From the NCBI GenBank assembly GCA_003354055.1, contig PIVQ01000044.1, forward strand, positions 1 through 22,582: a stretch of DNA of 22,582 bases, read 5' to 3'. The translations under genes and the position numbers were made by a program. The notes beneath the pieces are model-generated. The model was not told the origin of the DNA and ran no database searches. It saw only the letters and a program-made list of their open reading frames with translations. Positions 14,647 through 21,506 of the stretch are shown here, in pieces. Origin of the DNA: Desulfobacteraceae bacterium (GTDB lineage: Bacteria > Desulfobacterota > Desulfobacteria > Desulfobacterales > Desulfobacteraceae). Position 1 is the first letter of the stretch. Each line of letters opens with the position of its first letter.

Positions 14647-15519
14647 CTATTTTTGCGATTTGCTATAGATGATGTTGAGAAACGTTTCAACCTCATTAAA
14701 GACCTTTTGGCTTACAGGACCCCGGATTACCCCGTGAAGGTGAAAATCGATTTCTCTATAATATGCATCAGGGCGAGAGATACGCTGAAAAATCTTTTGC
14801 CCGCTTTGTCCGTCCACTTTGGGATCGTTGGTCCCCTGCATGATTAAGGCGGGAATTTTAAGGGAGGGAAGGGAAGAATAAACTTGTCTCATAAGCGCCT
14901 TGACCCCCACTATTCCCTGTATGGGGCAGCGATGGTAATTTATATGCGGGTTATCAGGATGGTTCCTTGCATATTTCATGGCCAGCCGGTTCATGCCCAA
15001 ATTACCTGCCAAACGGTTCCAAATATTTAGAAGTTCGACGAACTTGGCAGAGCGTCCTTTAAAGTTTAGGGGGGCAGAGATCGAAATAACCCCATCAAAA
15101 TCATCGGGTCTCTTTATGGCCTGGTAGAGGGCCAGCCCTGCCCCGGTTGAAAAACCGCCGATCACAATTTTGTCACAACAGGATTTTAAGATGGCAACCC
15201 CGCGATCCACCGATTCTATCCATTCCTTATAATGCCTGTTTGAAAGATCAAATGCCGAGGTGCCGTGTCCGGTAAGCCTTGGCGCATAGACGGCATATCC
15301 TTTTGAATATAAAAACTGAGCCCATTCACGAACCTCTTCCGGTGCGGCCATTAATCCGTGAATCAGAAGAACGCCTGTTTTTGATGAGGGATTGTGCAGC
15401 AGAAAGGGCTCACCGATCTGTTTCGGTTTTGTTTCTCCTTCTAAAAAAAAGGTGTGGTAGGCCCCGTCATAGAGTTTCTGCTCTTTTTCAAGAAGGTCTT
15501 CGCAATGGGCATTTATCAC
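14647..15519 (-). CDS. Cytoplasmic alpha/beta hydrolase, carboxylesterase/monoacylglycerol lipase-like
   Basis: The 290-residue protein has no signal peptide. It has the HGLMAAPEEV oxyanion segment (54-63), nucleophile Ser124 in GFSTG, Asp232 in GTNDPKVD and His262 in the FHLHGVI region. The fold and RLTGHGTSAFD sequence resemble carboxylesterase Est30 and monoglyceride lipase types, which cleave short acyl esters. The start is GTG 15519, with GTGAGG about 8 bases upstream. The gene follows the hemolysin III family gene by 43 bp on the same strand, so the two are probably co-transcribed. Its 3' end is duplicated as a fragment at 12184-12300. Precise substrate not predictable. Confidence 0.87.
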   Translation of the reverse strand: MINAHCEDLLEKEQKLYDGAYHTFFLEGETKPKQIGEPFLLHNPSSKTGVLLIHGLMAAPEEVREWAQFLYSKGYAVYAPRLTGHGTSAFDLSNRHYKEWIESVDRGVAILKSCCDKIVIGGFSTGAGLALYQAIKRPDDFDGVISISAPLNFKGRSAKFVELLNIWNRLAGNLGMNRLAMKYARNHPDNPHINYHRCPIQGIVGVKALMRQVYSSLPSLKIPALIMQGTNDPKVDGQSGQKIFQRISRPDAYYREIDFHLHGVIRGPVSQKVFNEVETFLNIIYSKSQK

Positions 15520-15562
15520 AGTCTTGGCCTCACGTTTTTATGTTTGCGGAGATCCAAACGAG

Positions 15563-16219
15563 TTAAGCCCAGGTGACTCTTTCAAAATAGACCCTGTAGA
15601 TCATGGCATAGTGAAGAGACCCGCCGATGAGAATCAAAACATGAAACAACTCATGAAAACTGAATATTCCCGGGATTAAACGGGGTTTTTTAATGGCATA
15701 AATAAGGCCACCCAGGGTGAAGGCTGCCCCGCCGGTGAATAATAACACCTCCTGAGACAGAGACATGTTGGCCAGAATCTGTTTGATGGGCAAGACGGCT
15801 GCCCAGCCCATGATAACGTATACCAGCACATAAAGGGTTCTGGGTGCCCGTGGGAAATACAATTGGGAAATGACACCAAGCCCCACCAGTCCCCACTGGA
15901 TCGCGATCATAGCCCAGCGCCAATTCCCTTCCAGACAAAAGTAGCTGATGGGGGTGCAGGTTCCGGCGATCATAAAAAAAATGGCTAAGCGATCCATCTT
16001 CCGCCAGAAGGAAAGTTCATTCTCTTCCTTTTTGAATCGGTGATAAAGGGAGCTGGCAGAAAAAAGGAATACAACGGAAAGGCCATAGATAATGGCTGTA
16101 ATCAGCATGGATGCTGAATGACTCGCGACCTTTGCCAAATAGAAAGTTCCCACAAGGGCAGCGATCCCCCCTGCCAGATGGGAATAGAAATTAAATGCTT
16201 CATGAGTTCTGATGCTCAT
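15563..16219 (-). CDS. Hemolysin III family (TrhA/YqfA-like) membrane protein
   Basis: The 218-residue protein has seven hydrophobic segments and conserved polar residues of the CREST/PAQR-like superfamily: the SSLYHRF motif near residue 55, MDRLAIFFMIAGT in the next helix, and FSFHELFHV with a later HY pair near the C-terminus. These His, Ser and Asp residues suggest a metal-dependent intramembrane hydrolase fold, although the physiological role of bacterial members is poorly established (linked to membrane lipid homeostasis). Length is typical. AAGGAG about 7 bases before ATG 16219 supports the start. It heads a two-gene minus-strand unit with the alpha/beta hydrolase, which fits a lipid-related role by inference. 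Confidence 0.9.
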   Translation of the reverse strand: MSIRTHEAFNFYSHLAGGIAALVGTFYLAKVASHSASMLITAIIYGLSVVFLFSASSLYHRFKKEENELSFWRKMDRLAIFFMIAGTCTPISYFCLEGNWRWAMIAIQWGLVGLGVISQLYFPRAPRTLYVLVYVIMGWAAVLPIKQILANMSLSQEVLLFTGGAAFTLGGLIYAIKKPRLIPGIFSFHELFHVLILIGGSLHYAMIYRVYFERVTWA

Positions 16220-16292
16220 TTGCCTCTCCTTTTCAAGACCCTTTTTGTAAAACAGATATCAGGTCTGATCATTTTATCTTCAACCCGTATTT

Positions 16293-16331
16293 ATTATACT
16301 TTACAGTCATAAAATAAAGGAACCGCGGTTC
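16293..16331 (-). promoter_or_regulatory. Promoter of the hemolysin III unit with a palindromic operator
   Basis: A perfect -10 (TATAAT, minus strand 16298-16293) lies about 73 bp before ATG 16219. No good -35 is present; in its place is the perfect 12-bp palindrome GAACCGCGGTTC (16320-16331). Weak -35 plus palindrome suggests control by an activator or repressor, identity unknown. Confidence 0.4.
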
Positions 16332-16625
16332 AATTACATTTATTTTACATCATTGCCGGAGAGATAATGAATGGCAGCGGTCTGAAAAAAACATGGATTT
16401 AAGACCAGGGAGGAATCATGGCCCCAAACAATTCGTTTTCTTTTATCAATTTGCAATAAAAGACCATATATATTATATTTTCTATTAAAATTAATTAGAT
16501 TATAGCCAACAGACATCCAGAGACAACGCATCAAAAAGATCGCCCATAAAAATAGAGGTGACGTTCTTGAAAGGATACAGAATCATAGATTCCTTTAGCA
16601 TCCAAAGGGCAGGACTGTAAAAAGA
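16332..16625. other. Divergent intergenic region upstream of the haem-domain/kinase pair
   Basis: No coding region with support is seen here; the small minus-strand frame at 16340-16534 lacks a ribosome binding site and recognisable sequence. The stretch 16440-16500 is very AT-rich. A possible plus-strand promoter is TTGCAA (16451-16456), a 17-base spacer and TATATT (16474-16479), leaving a leader of about 140 bases. A short GAATC/GATTC hairpin lies near 16580. Confidence 0.35.
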
Positions 16626-17510
16626 ATGAACAAGCAAAAACTGATATTGGTTTGTCTTCTTTTGTTCACGGTTTTCTGTGGGACCGCCGATACAGTTTTT
16701 TCAGATCAGACAATAGTTTTGGATGGTTCCACAACGGCAGCACCTGTCATTGATGGTTATGGGAATGATGCAATCTGGCAAACCACAGCTGGTATTGTTA
16801 CCCATTCAAACCGGGCCAATGTGGATGTTGAAATAAAAGCCGTCCGTAAGGATGACATGATCTTTTTTATAGTTCAGTATCCGGACAGGGATGAGTCAAG
16901 ATCACATAGAACCCTTGCGTGGAATAAAAAAACCGAAATGTATGATTCAGGTCCTGATAGAGAGGACTGCTTCATTTTCAAATGGAACATGGGGCCCAAA
17001 GACGTTGATTTAAGTATTTATGCGGATCAGGGGCATGAAGCAGATATCTGGTTTTGGAAGGCCTACCGGACCGACCCTGCGGGTTTTGCGGACGATAAAA
17101 TGCATATTCTTAGTCAGTTTCGATCCAGAAAAAGCAAACCACTCAAAAGTAAATCCGGAAATAAAATGTATTTGCAGCGAATTGTAGATACAGGTGTCTC
17201 TGCATACACAAGAGACATTCTCGTTGAATATAAAGGGGACGCTATTTCAGGCTTTGTCAGCAGACACCCTCAGGGTAGCAGGGCTGATGTAAAGGCCAAG
17301 GGAAACTGGAGGGATGGAAAATGGTCAATAGAATTTGCAAGGCGTCTTGATACGGGCCATAATGATGATATTGCCTTTATAGTCGGTGGAAAATACCAGT
17401 TCGGAGTCGCCATCTCCGAAATTGCAGGCAGGAAGCCGGATAATGACAATGGACATTCTATTTATGGATCAGATGATATTTCTGAACATTTATACCTTGA
17501 GGTAAAATAA
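16626..17510 (+). CDS. Exported protein with ethylbenzene dehydrogenase-like (EB_dh) haem-binding domain
   Basis: The 294-residue protein has an N-terminal signal peptide (hydrophobic run at residues 6-20). The mature part starts with the hallmark VIDGYGNDAIWQ and continues with strands typical of the EB_dh domain: FFIVQYPDRDESRSH, then EDCFIFKWNM, then DIWFWKAYRTDPAG and a terminal GVAISE. This domain forms the haem b-binding gamma subunit of ethylbenzene, dimethylsulfide and selenate dehydrogenases, where Met and Lys are axial ligands; Met is present in FKWNMG. No molybdoenzyme partner is in the window. The gene ends 7 bp before the hybrid kinase, so a periplasmic redox or ligand sensing partner is likelier than an electron-transfer subunit. 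A weak AGGA precedes ATG 16626. Confidence 0.75.
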   Translation: MNKQKLILVCLLLFTVFCGTADTVFSDQTIVLDGSTTAAPVIDGYGNDAIWQTTAGIVTHSNRANVDVEIKAVRKDDMIFFIVQYPDRDESRSHRTLAWNKKTEMYDSGPDREDCFIFKWNMGPKDVDLSIYADQGHEADIWFWKAYRTDPAGFADDKMHILSQFRSRKSKPLKSKSGNKMYLQRIVDTGVSAYTRDILVEYKGDAISGFVSRHPQGSRADVKAKGNWRDGKWSIEFARRLDTGHNDDIAFIVGGKYQFGVAISEIAGRKPDNDNGHSIYGSDDISEHLYLEVK

Positions 17511-17517
17511 AAATGCC

Positions 17518-19503
17518 ATGAGGATATCTTTCAAACAGGCAAGATCTATCGGCTTGTCCGTTATGGTCATTGTCACCATTTTTGTAGGGCTCATACCGAC
17601 ATTCAATATGCTTGAACTCAAAGCACCTTTCAACTCAATAAAAAATCAAATCCGATGGATGGAGACACTGGCTGTTATCAACAACGATTTTAATGAAGGA
17701 AAGAGGTTGTACGACCTTTATCTGATCAGAGAAATCGACACGACGGAGGAATCTTTGGCCAAGCTGCTCCTGGCCATTGAAGGTGGTAAACTGCTTAAAA
17801 ATAAAATTCAAAATACTGAAACCAATATTTTCCTGGAAAACTTTATAAAAGACGTGATGAAATTCAGGGTTTCTTTGATTCTTTGCCAGAAAGCGCTTGA
17901 GATTGATCCCACGGCTGACACGGCTCTTATGATGGAAAGGAATACCATTGTATACGGAAAGCATGCTCAGGATTCCCTGTCTGATCTTACGGCTCAGATG
18001 CGCAACTCATTATCCTTGGAACACGATAAAATTGGCAGGATTCTGTCAAAAAGCCGGATGGTTTCTTTATCGGGGTTGTTTATAGGCATCCTTCTGTCAA
18101 TTTTTGTGGCAATCATCTTATCAAAAGCCCTGGGACGCCCCCTTAAAACCCTGGTTACTATTTCTAAAAAACTGGCCAGAGGAGAGATGGATGTAAGATT
18201 AGATATGCAAAACGATCCTGAATTCCAAGGTGTTGCTGACGCATTCAATAAAATGACGGGGGATCTAAAAACGTACATAGGCCAATTAAATCAGGCAAAT
18301 CAAAAAGCCAATGAGATGGCAGAGAAAGCAGATGCGGCCAGTAAAGCGAAAAGTGAATTTTTAGCAAACATGAGCCATGAGATCCGTACCCCAATGAACG
18401 GTGTTATTGCAGCAACCGACCTGGCCCTGGCTGAAGAGTTGGATCCGGAAATTGAAAGGTACCTGCGCATCATTCATGATTCCGGTTATTCTCTTCTAAA
18501 AGTAATTAATGATATTCTCGATTTTTCAAAAATCGAATCCGGCCATTTGGAAATAGAAGAGGCCCCGTTCAGTCTTGATGATACCATTGCACAAATTGTG
18601 GAAATGTTCGCCAGCAATGCGTTGAACAAAGAGGTTGAACTTCGGACAAAAATAGAGCCGAACCTGCCGAAAACCATAGTTGGGGATTCAATCCGGTTGC
18701 GGCAGATCATTACCAACATCGTGGGTAACGCTATCAAATTTACCGATTCCGGAGATACAATTACAATTGATATTGGACAGAAAAGTTCTGCCAAGAACAC
18801 TATTATGCTTGAATTTTACGTAAAGGATACCGGCACAGGGATAAAAACCAAGCATCTGGAAAAATTGTTCGATCCTTTTATTCAGGCAGACACCTCAGCC
18901 ACCCGCCACTATGGTGGCACAGGTCTCGGGTTAACCATATCCAAAAAACTCATTGAAAAAATGAACGGGGAAATACAGGTAAAAAGTGAATACGGAAAAG
19001 GCACAACCGTTCATTTCACTTGCCTTTTCGGCCTTGAAGTCAAAGAGCCGCGGCAAATTGAAAAGCCCAAAAGCCTTACTGAAAGCAAAGCTGTCGACTA
19101 CAAAAAAAAGTTCATGGGGTTAAACATTCTTGTTGCAGAAGATAACCCGGTTAACCAGGAAATCATTAAGATCATTCTTAGTAAAGCAAACCTGAACACT
19201 GAAATTGTAGGCAACGGCAAAGATGCGCTTGAGGCGTTGAAAAAAACAAAATTTGATGCGATCCTGATGGATATCCAGATGCCGGAAATGGATGGGTTTA
19301 AGGCAACAAAATGCATTAGAAATGATGCTGAAAACAGAACGCTTCCAATTATTGCGTTAACTGCCAATGCGATGAAAGGGGCTGAGGAAAAATGCCTTTC
19401 AGCTGGAATGGACGGATATATAGGCAAACCAATCAACCAGGAAAAGCTGTTCAGAACATTATGGGAAGCAATTAAATCAAAAACAAAAGGGACAACAGAA
19501 TGA
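17518..19503 (+). CDS. Membrane hybrid sensor histidine kinase (HAMP-HisKA-HATPase-REC)
   Basis: The protein is 661 residues. A first membrane helix (about 11-33), a periplasmic helical sensor region (about 34-180) and a second helix (about 183-205) lead into a HAMP linker. HisKA has phospho-acceptor His287 in NMSHEIRTPMNG. The ATPase domain shows NIVGNAIKF, DTGTGI and GGTGLGLTISKK. A receiver domain (about 536-655) has Asp585 in ILMDIQMPEMDGF and the later lysine in GYIGKP. All catalytic residues are present. The periplasmic region has no family I can name. The gene starts 7 bp after the EB_dh protein, with GAGG about 15 bases upstream, suggesting translational coupling. No output regulator lies in the window, so the phosphate must pass elsewhere. 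Confidence 0.92.
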   Translation: MRISFKQARSIGLSVMVIVTIFVGLIPTFNMLELKAPFNSIKNQIRWMETLAVINNDFNEGKRLYDLYLIREIDTTEESLAKLLLAIEGGKLLKNKIQNTETNIFLENFIKDVMKFRVSLILCQKALEIDPTADTALMMERNTIVYGKHAQDSLSDLTAQMRNSLSLEHDKIGRILSKSRMVSLSGLFIGILLSIFVAIILSKALGRPLKTLVTISKKLARGEMDVRLDMQNDPEFQGVADAFNKMTGDLKTYIGQLNQANQKANEMAEKADAASKAKSEFLANMSHEIRTPMNGVIAATDLALAEELDPEIERYLRIIHDSGYSLLKVINDILDFSKIESGHLEIEEAPFSLDDTIAQIVEMFASNALNKEVELRTKIEPNLPKTIVGDSIRLRQIITNIVGNAIKFTDSGDTITIDIGQKSSAKNTIMLEFYVKDTGTGIKTKHLEKLFDPFIQADTSATRHYGGTGLGLTISKKLIEKMNGEIQVKSEYGKGTTVHFTCLFGLEVKEPRQIEKPKSLTESKAVDYKKKFMGLNILVAEDNPVNQEIIKIILSKANLNTEIVGNGKDALEALKKTKFDAILMDIQMPEMDGFKATKCIRNDAENRTLPIIALTANAMKGAEEKCLSAGMDGYIGKPINQEKLFRTLWEAIKSKTKGTTE

Positions 19504-19535
19504 CAGATAATCTCCAATTGTCCCTTGCTGTTTTT
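19487..19535. terminator. Bidirectional intrinsic terminator between convergent genes
   Basis: AAGGGACAA (19487-19495) and TTGTCCCTT (19518-19526) form a 9-bp stem with a 22-base loop. On the plus strand GCTGTTTTT follows; on the minus strand TTGTTTTTG follows. The left arm overlaps the last codons of the kinase gene, and the structure also serves the gene ending at 19534. Confidence 0.6.
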
Positions 19536-20862
19536 ATGATGGAAAACAACGTCCGAAATCCTTCATCAACTTTGGTGAACCTTTTATTTTAATTTTCCGG
19601 GTCAGAAGAGCCAGCAGAAGATTGGCATCTTTGGCTAAAAATTTAACCCAGGTTTGACTGTCGGCAGTGACGTGTAAATCAGGGTTTCCCTTCAGGCCGT
19701 TTTGCACGGAGATGGTCTTTTCCTTTATGATAACCGTACATTCAAGGCTTTCATTGCCGGTAAAGGTAAAGTGATACACCGCATCCATTCCTTCGGACTG
19801 ATTTGCCTGGAAGACCCTGGGCAGACTTTCCAAAAACATTTCCACTGAAAGCGGATGTAGGCCGTTGGAGACGAATTTGAGTTTTTTTTCAGGAAAATTC
19901 GAGAGGACATGTTGCTCGGCGTCCGAGCCTTTCACGGCATAGATGATTTCAGACAGGCTGTTAAACCGTTTCTGGTATTGATTAAAGGCTTTGCGGTCAT
20001 CCAGATATTCTCCGATGCTGTCTTCCCCTGCCGGACAAATTGCCATACACCGGTCACAACGGGTCTGGCCGCCGATGGAGAGATTTTGCCACATGGAAAA
20101 GGATTCGCTGTCACTGACCCTGCGCCGGTAGTCGGATGCATTTTTGCTGTCTGCCAATTGTTCCACCCAATTTAGAAAACCGCCGAGCCGTTCGCGGTAA
20201 TTATGGGTAAAGCAGGCGGAAAAATCAAAATCATCCGTTCTTTTGACAGCACCGGTGGGACAGACTTTCACACATAGACCGCATTCAACACACGGGTTAA
20301 AGTCCAGTGGCCTATCATATTCATCACACTCGCGGGATAAAAGCACGGTTCCGAAAACAACGGCAGCGCCGAATTTCGGGTGAAGCACCAGTCTGTTATA
20401 CCCCATTTGCCCTAACCCTGCCTCAACCGCAAAGAGCTTATCACAGGTCAGCCACATTTTTTTGGGCCAGCGGTCCATTTCCATAGGGAAGCCTATGGGC
20501 ATGCTTACGGCCTTAATTCCAGAGGCTTTAAGCTGATTTATCAATTCGCCCTGTAAATGTTTAACCCTTGCCCAGGAGTGTTGGAATTCATGGTTGGCAA
20601 TGGAATGGGCGCGGCTTCGCAGGGGTGTCTGGTTAATGCGAAATGCCAGTATCATAATACTTTGGGTATCAGGCATAACATCGAGCAGGTCCTGCCGGTA
20701 TTCGGACATGGTATCACGGCTAAGGTCGATCAGGCCCGCAGCATCAACTCCTGCATTCAGGGCCGCCTGCTTCAAATATACCGCTGCAAGTTTATCCGGC
20801 AGTTCAGGGGTGTTGCTCTTTTCGCGGTAGGCCTTCACCGTTGGATGATTTGATAATTTCAT
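19534..20862 (-). CDS. QueG-like iron-sulfur protein fused to an SCP2 sterol-carrier domain
   Basis: The 442-residue protein has three parts. Residues 20-185 resemble the N-terminal part of epoxyqueuosine reductase-type and reductive-dehalogenase-type cobamide proteins (LKQAALNAGVDAAGLIDL, AVEAGLGQMGYNRLVLHPKFG). A ferredoxin-like region carries CVECGLCVKVCP (Cys191, 194, 197, 201) and a second set at Cys217, 269, 272 and 276 (CDRCMAICPAG), enough for two 4Fe-4S clusters. Residues 340-442 look like an SCP2 lipid-binding domain ending KIKGSPKLMKDFGRCFP. No Tat signal is seen. A strong GGAGG about 6 bases before ATG 20862 fixes the start. It is 47 bp downstream of the MarR gene, with a palindromic operator in the gap. 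It is probably a reductase acting on a hydrophobic substrate; true QueG is unlikely because of the SCP2 domain and the regulation. Confidence 0.8.
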   Translation of the reverse strand: MKLSNHPTVKAYREKSNTPELPDKLAAVYLKQAALNAGVDAAGLIDLSRDTMSEYRQDLLDVMPDTQSIMILAFRINQTPLRSRAHSIANHEFQHSWARVKHLQGELINQLKASGIKAVSMPIGFPMEMDRWPKKMWLTCDKLFAVEAGLGQMGYNRLVLHPKFGAAVVFGTVLLSRECDEYDRPLDFNPCVECGLCVKVCPTGAVKRTDDFDFSACFTHNYRERLGGFLNWVEQLADSKNASDYRRRVSDSESFSMWQNLSIGGQTRCDRCMAICPAGEDSIGEYLDDRKAFNQYQKRFNSLSEIIYAVKGSDAEQHVLSNFPEKKLKFVSNGLHPLSVEMFLESLPRVFQANQSEGMDAVYHFTFTGNESLECTVIIKEKTISVQNGLKGNPDLHVTADSQTWVKFLAKDANLLLALLTRKIKIKGSPKLMKDFGRCFPS

Positions 20863-20873
20863 TCAATGCCTCC

Positions 20874-20891
20874 AAATTGCATATGCAATTT
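20874..20891. promoter_or_regulatory. MarR-type operator, perfect 18-bp palindrome, upstream of the Fe-S/SCP2 gene
   Basis: AAATTGCATATGCAATTT is a perfect palindrome lying just upstream of the ribosome binding site of the gene at 19534-20862. A copy with 16 of 18 matches lies in the promoter of the adjacent MarR gene, which makes MarR the likely binder. A weak -35 (TTGACT) overlaps the marR stop codon. Confidence 0.7.
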
Positions 20892-20909
20892 TAAAGTTAA
20901 ATTTTTTTT

Positions 20910-21368
20910 TTAAATAGTCAATCCGCCTAAAAGGTGCTGGGTACCGGAAGCGATGATCGTCTCCGATGTTGACTCCCCCAAAATCTCAATGGCCTTTTTC
21001 TGTGCGACTTCCCAGTCAGGATAGATCGCCTCAATTTTTTCATAGCCTATCCTTGTTACTTCGATTTTTAATACCTTTCCCTCACCACTGGGTTCAACAT
21101 GAACCCAATTGTTTTTCTTAAGGATGGCCAATGCCCGGCTGAACGTTGATGTGTCCATATGCAAGGCGCGGCAAAGTTGCTGACTGGTCGTCCTCTCAAA
21201 CCCTGATATGGCCACCAGGATTGTAATCTGGCTTGCCTTAATCCCATGGTGACGTACGGCTTCATCAAAAATCTGGGTGATGATCCGATTCATCAATCGC
21301 AACCGCACGGAAAGACAATTTCCGGCAATTTTGTTTATTATTTTTTTATGTGATTCTGTTGGTTCCAT
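20910..21368 (-). CDS. MarR-family transcriptional regulator
   Basis: The 152-residue protein has the winged-helix layout of the family: an N-terminal helix (LSVRLRLMNRIITQIFDEAV), then GIKASQITILVAIS, the recognition region TSQQLCRALHMDTSTFSRALAILKKNNWV and the wing (VEPSGEGKVLKIEVTRIG). MarR proteins act as dimers and usually lose DNA binding on contact with a small, often aromatic or lipophilic ligand. Palindromes in its own promoter and before the next gene indicate autorepression and control of the Fe-S/SCP2 protein. The predicted transcript start is only about 8 bases before ATG 21368 and there is no Shine-Dalgarno, so translation may be near-leaderless. The downstream in-frame Met25 is an alternative but would cut the dimerisation helix. 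Confidence 0.88.
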   Translation of the reverse strand: MEPTESHKKIINKIAGNCLSVRLRLMNRIITQIFDEAVRHHGIKASQITILVAISGFERTTSQQLCRALHMDTSTFSRALAILKKNNWVHVEPSGEGKVLKIEVTRIGYEKIEAIYPDWEVAQKKAIEILGESTSETIIASGTQHLLGGLTI

Positions 21369-21380
21369 AATTTATTTATT

Positions 21381-21411
21381 AAAATGTATATGCAATTTAA
21401 ACGTATGTCAA
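21381..21411 (-). promoter_or_regulatory. marR promoter with overlapping operator
   Basis: On the minus strand TTGACA (21411-21406), a 17-base spacer and TACATT (21388-21383) form a sigma70-type promoter. The operator copy AAAATGTATATGCAATTT (21381-21398) overlaps the -10 and half the spacer, so binding would block RNA polymerase. It differs from the perfect palindrome at 20874 by two bases. Confidence 0.65.
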
Positions 21412-21431
21412 GTTTGTTTTCTTAGGATCTG

Positions 21432-21460
21432 TTGACAGAAGATTCATTATCTACTATTTT
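21432..21460 (+). promoter_or_regulatory. Sigma70-type promoter of bioA
   Basis: TTGACA (21432-21437), a 17-base spacer and TATTTT (21455-21460) form a strong -35 with a 4/6 -10. Transcription should start near 21467, inside the left half of the BirA-like operator, about 40 bases before ATG 21507. Confidence 0.6.
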
Positions 21461-21491
21461 CGTTAACGTTCTTTTTATAAATTGGTTAACC
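21461..21491 (+). promoter_or_regulatory. BirA-like biotin operator upstream of bioA
   Basis: Two GTTAAC half-sites (21462-21467 and 21485-21490) are separated by 17 bases. This matches the half-site cores and spacing of the bacterial BirA box (TTGTTAACC, 14-15 bases, GGTTAACAA), although the outer T/A positions are not conserved. Its position at the predicted transcript start is right for repression by biotinyl-AMP-bound BirA. Confidence 0.55.
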
Positions 21492-21506
21492 AAATGGAAT
21501 GTAAAT

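Noticed and set aside
16340..16534. 64-codon minus-strand open frame
   Set aside because: No ribosome binding site, no recognisable sequence and AT-rich DNA where open frames arise by chance.
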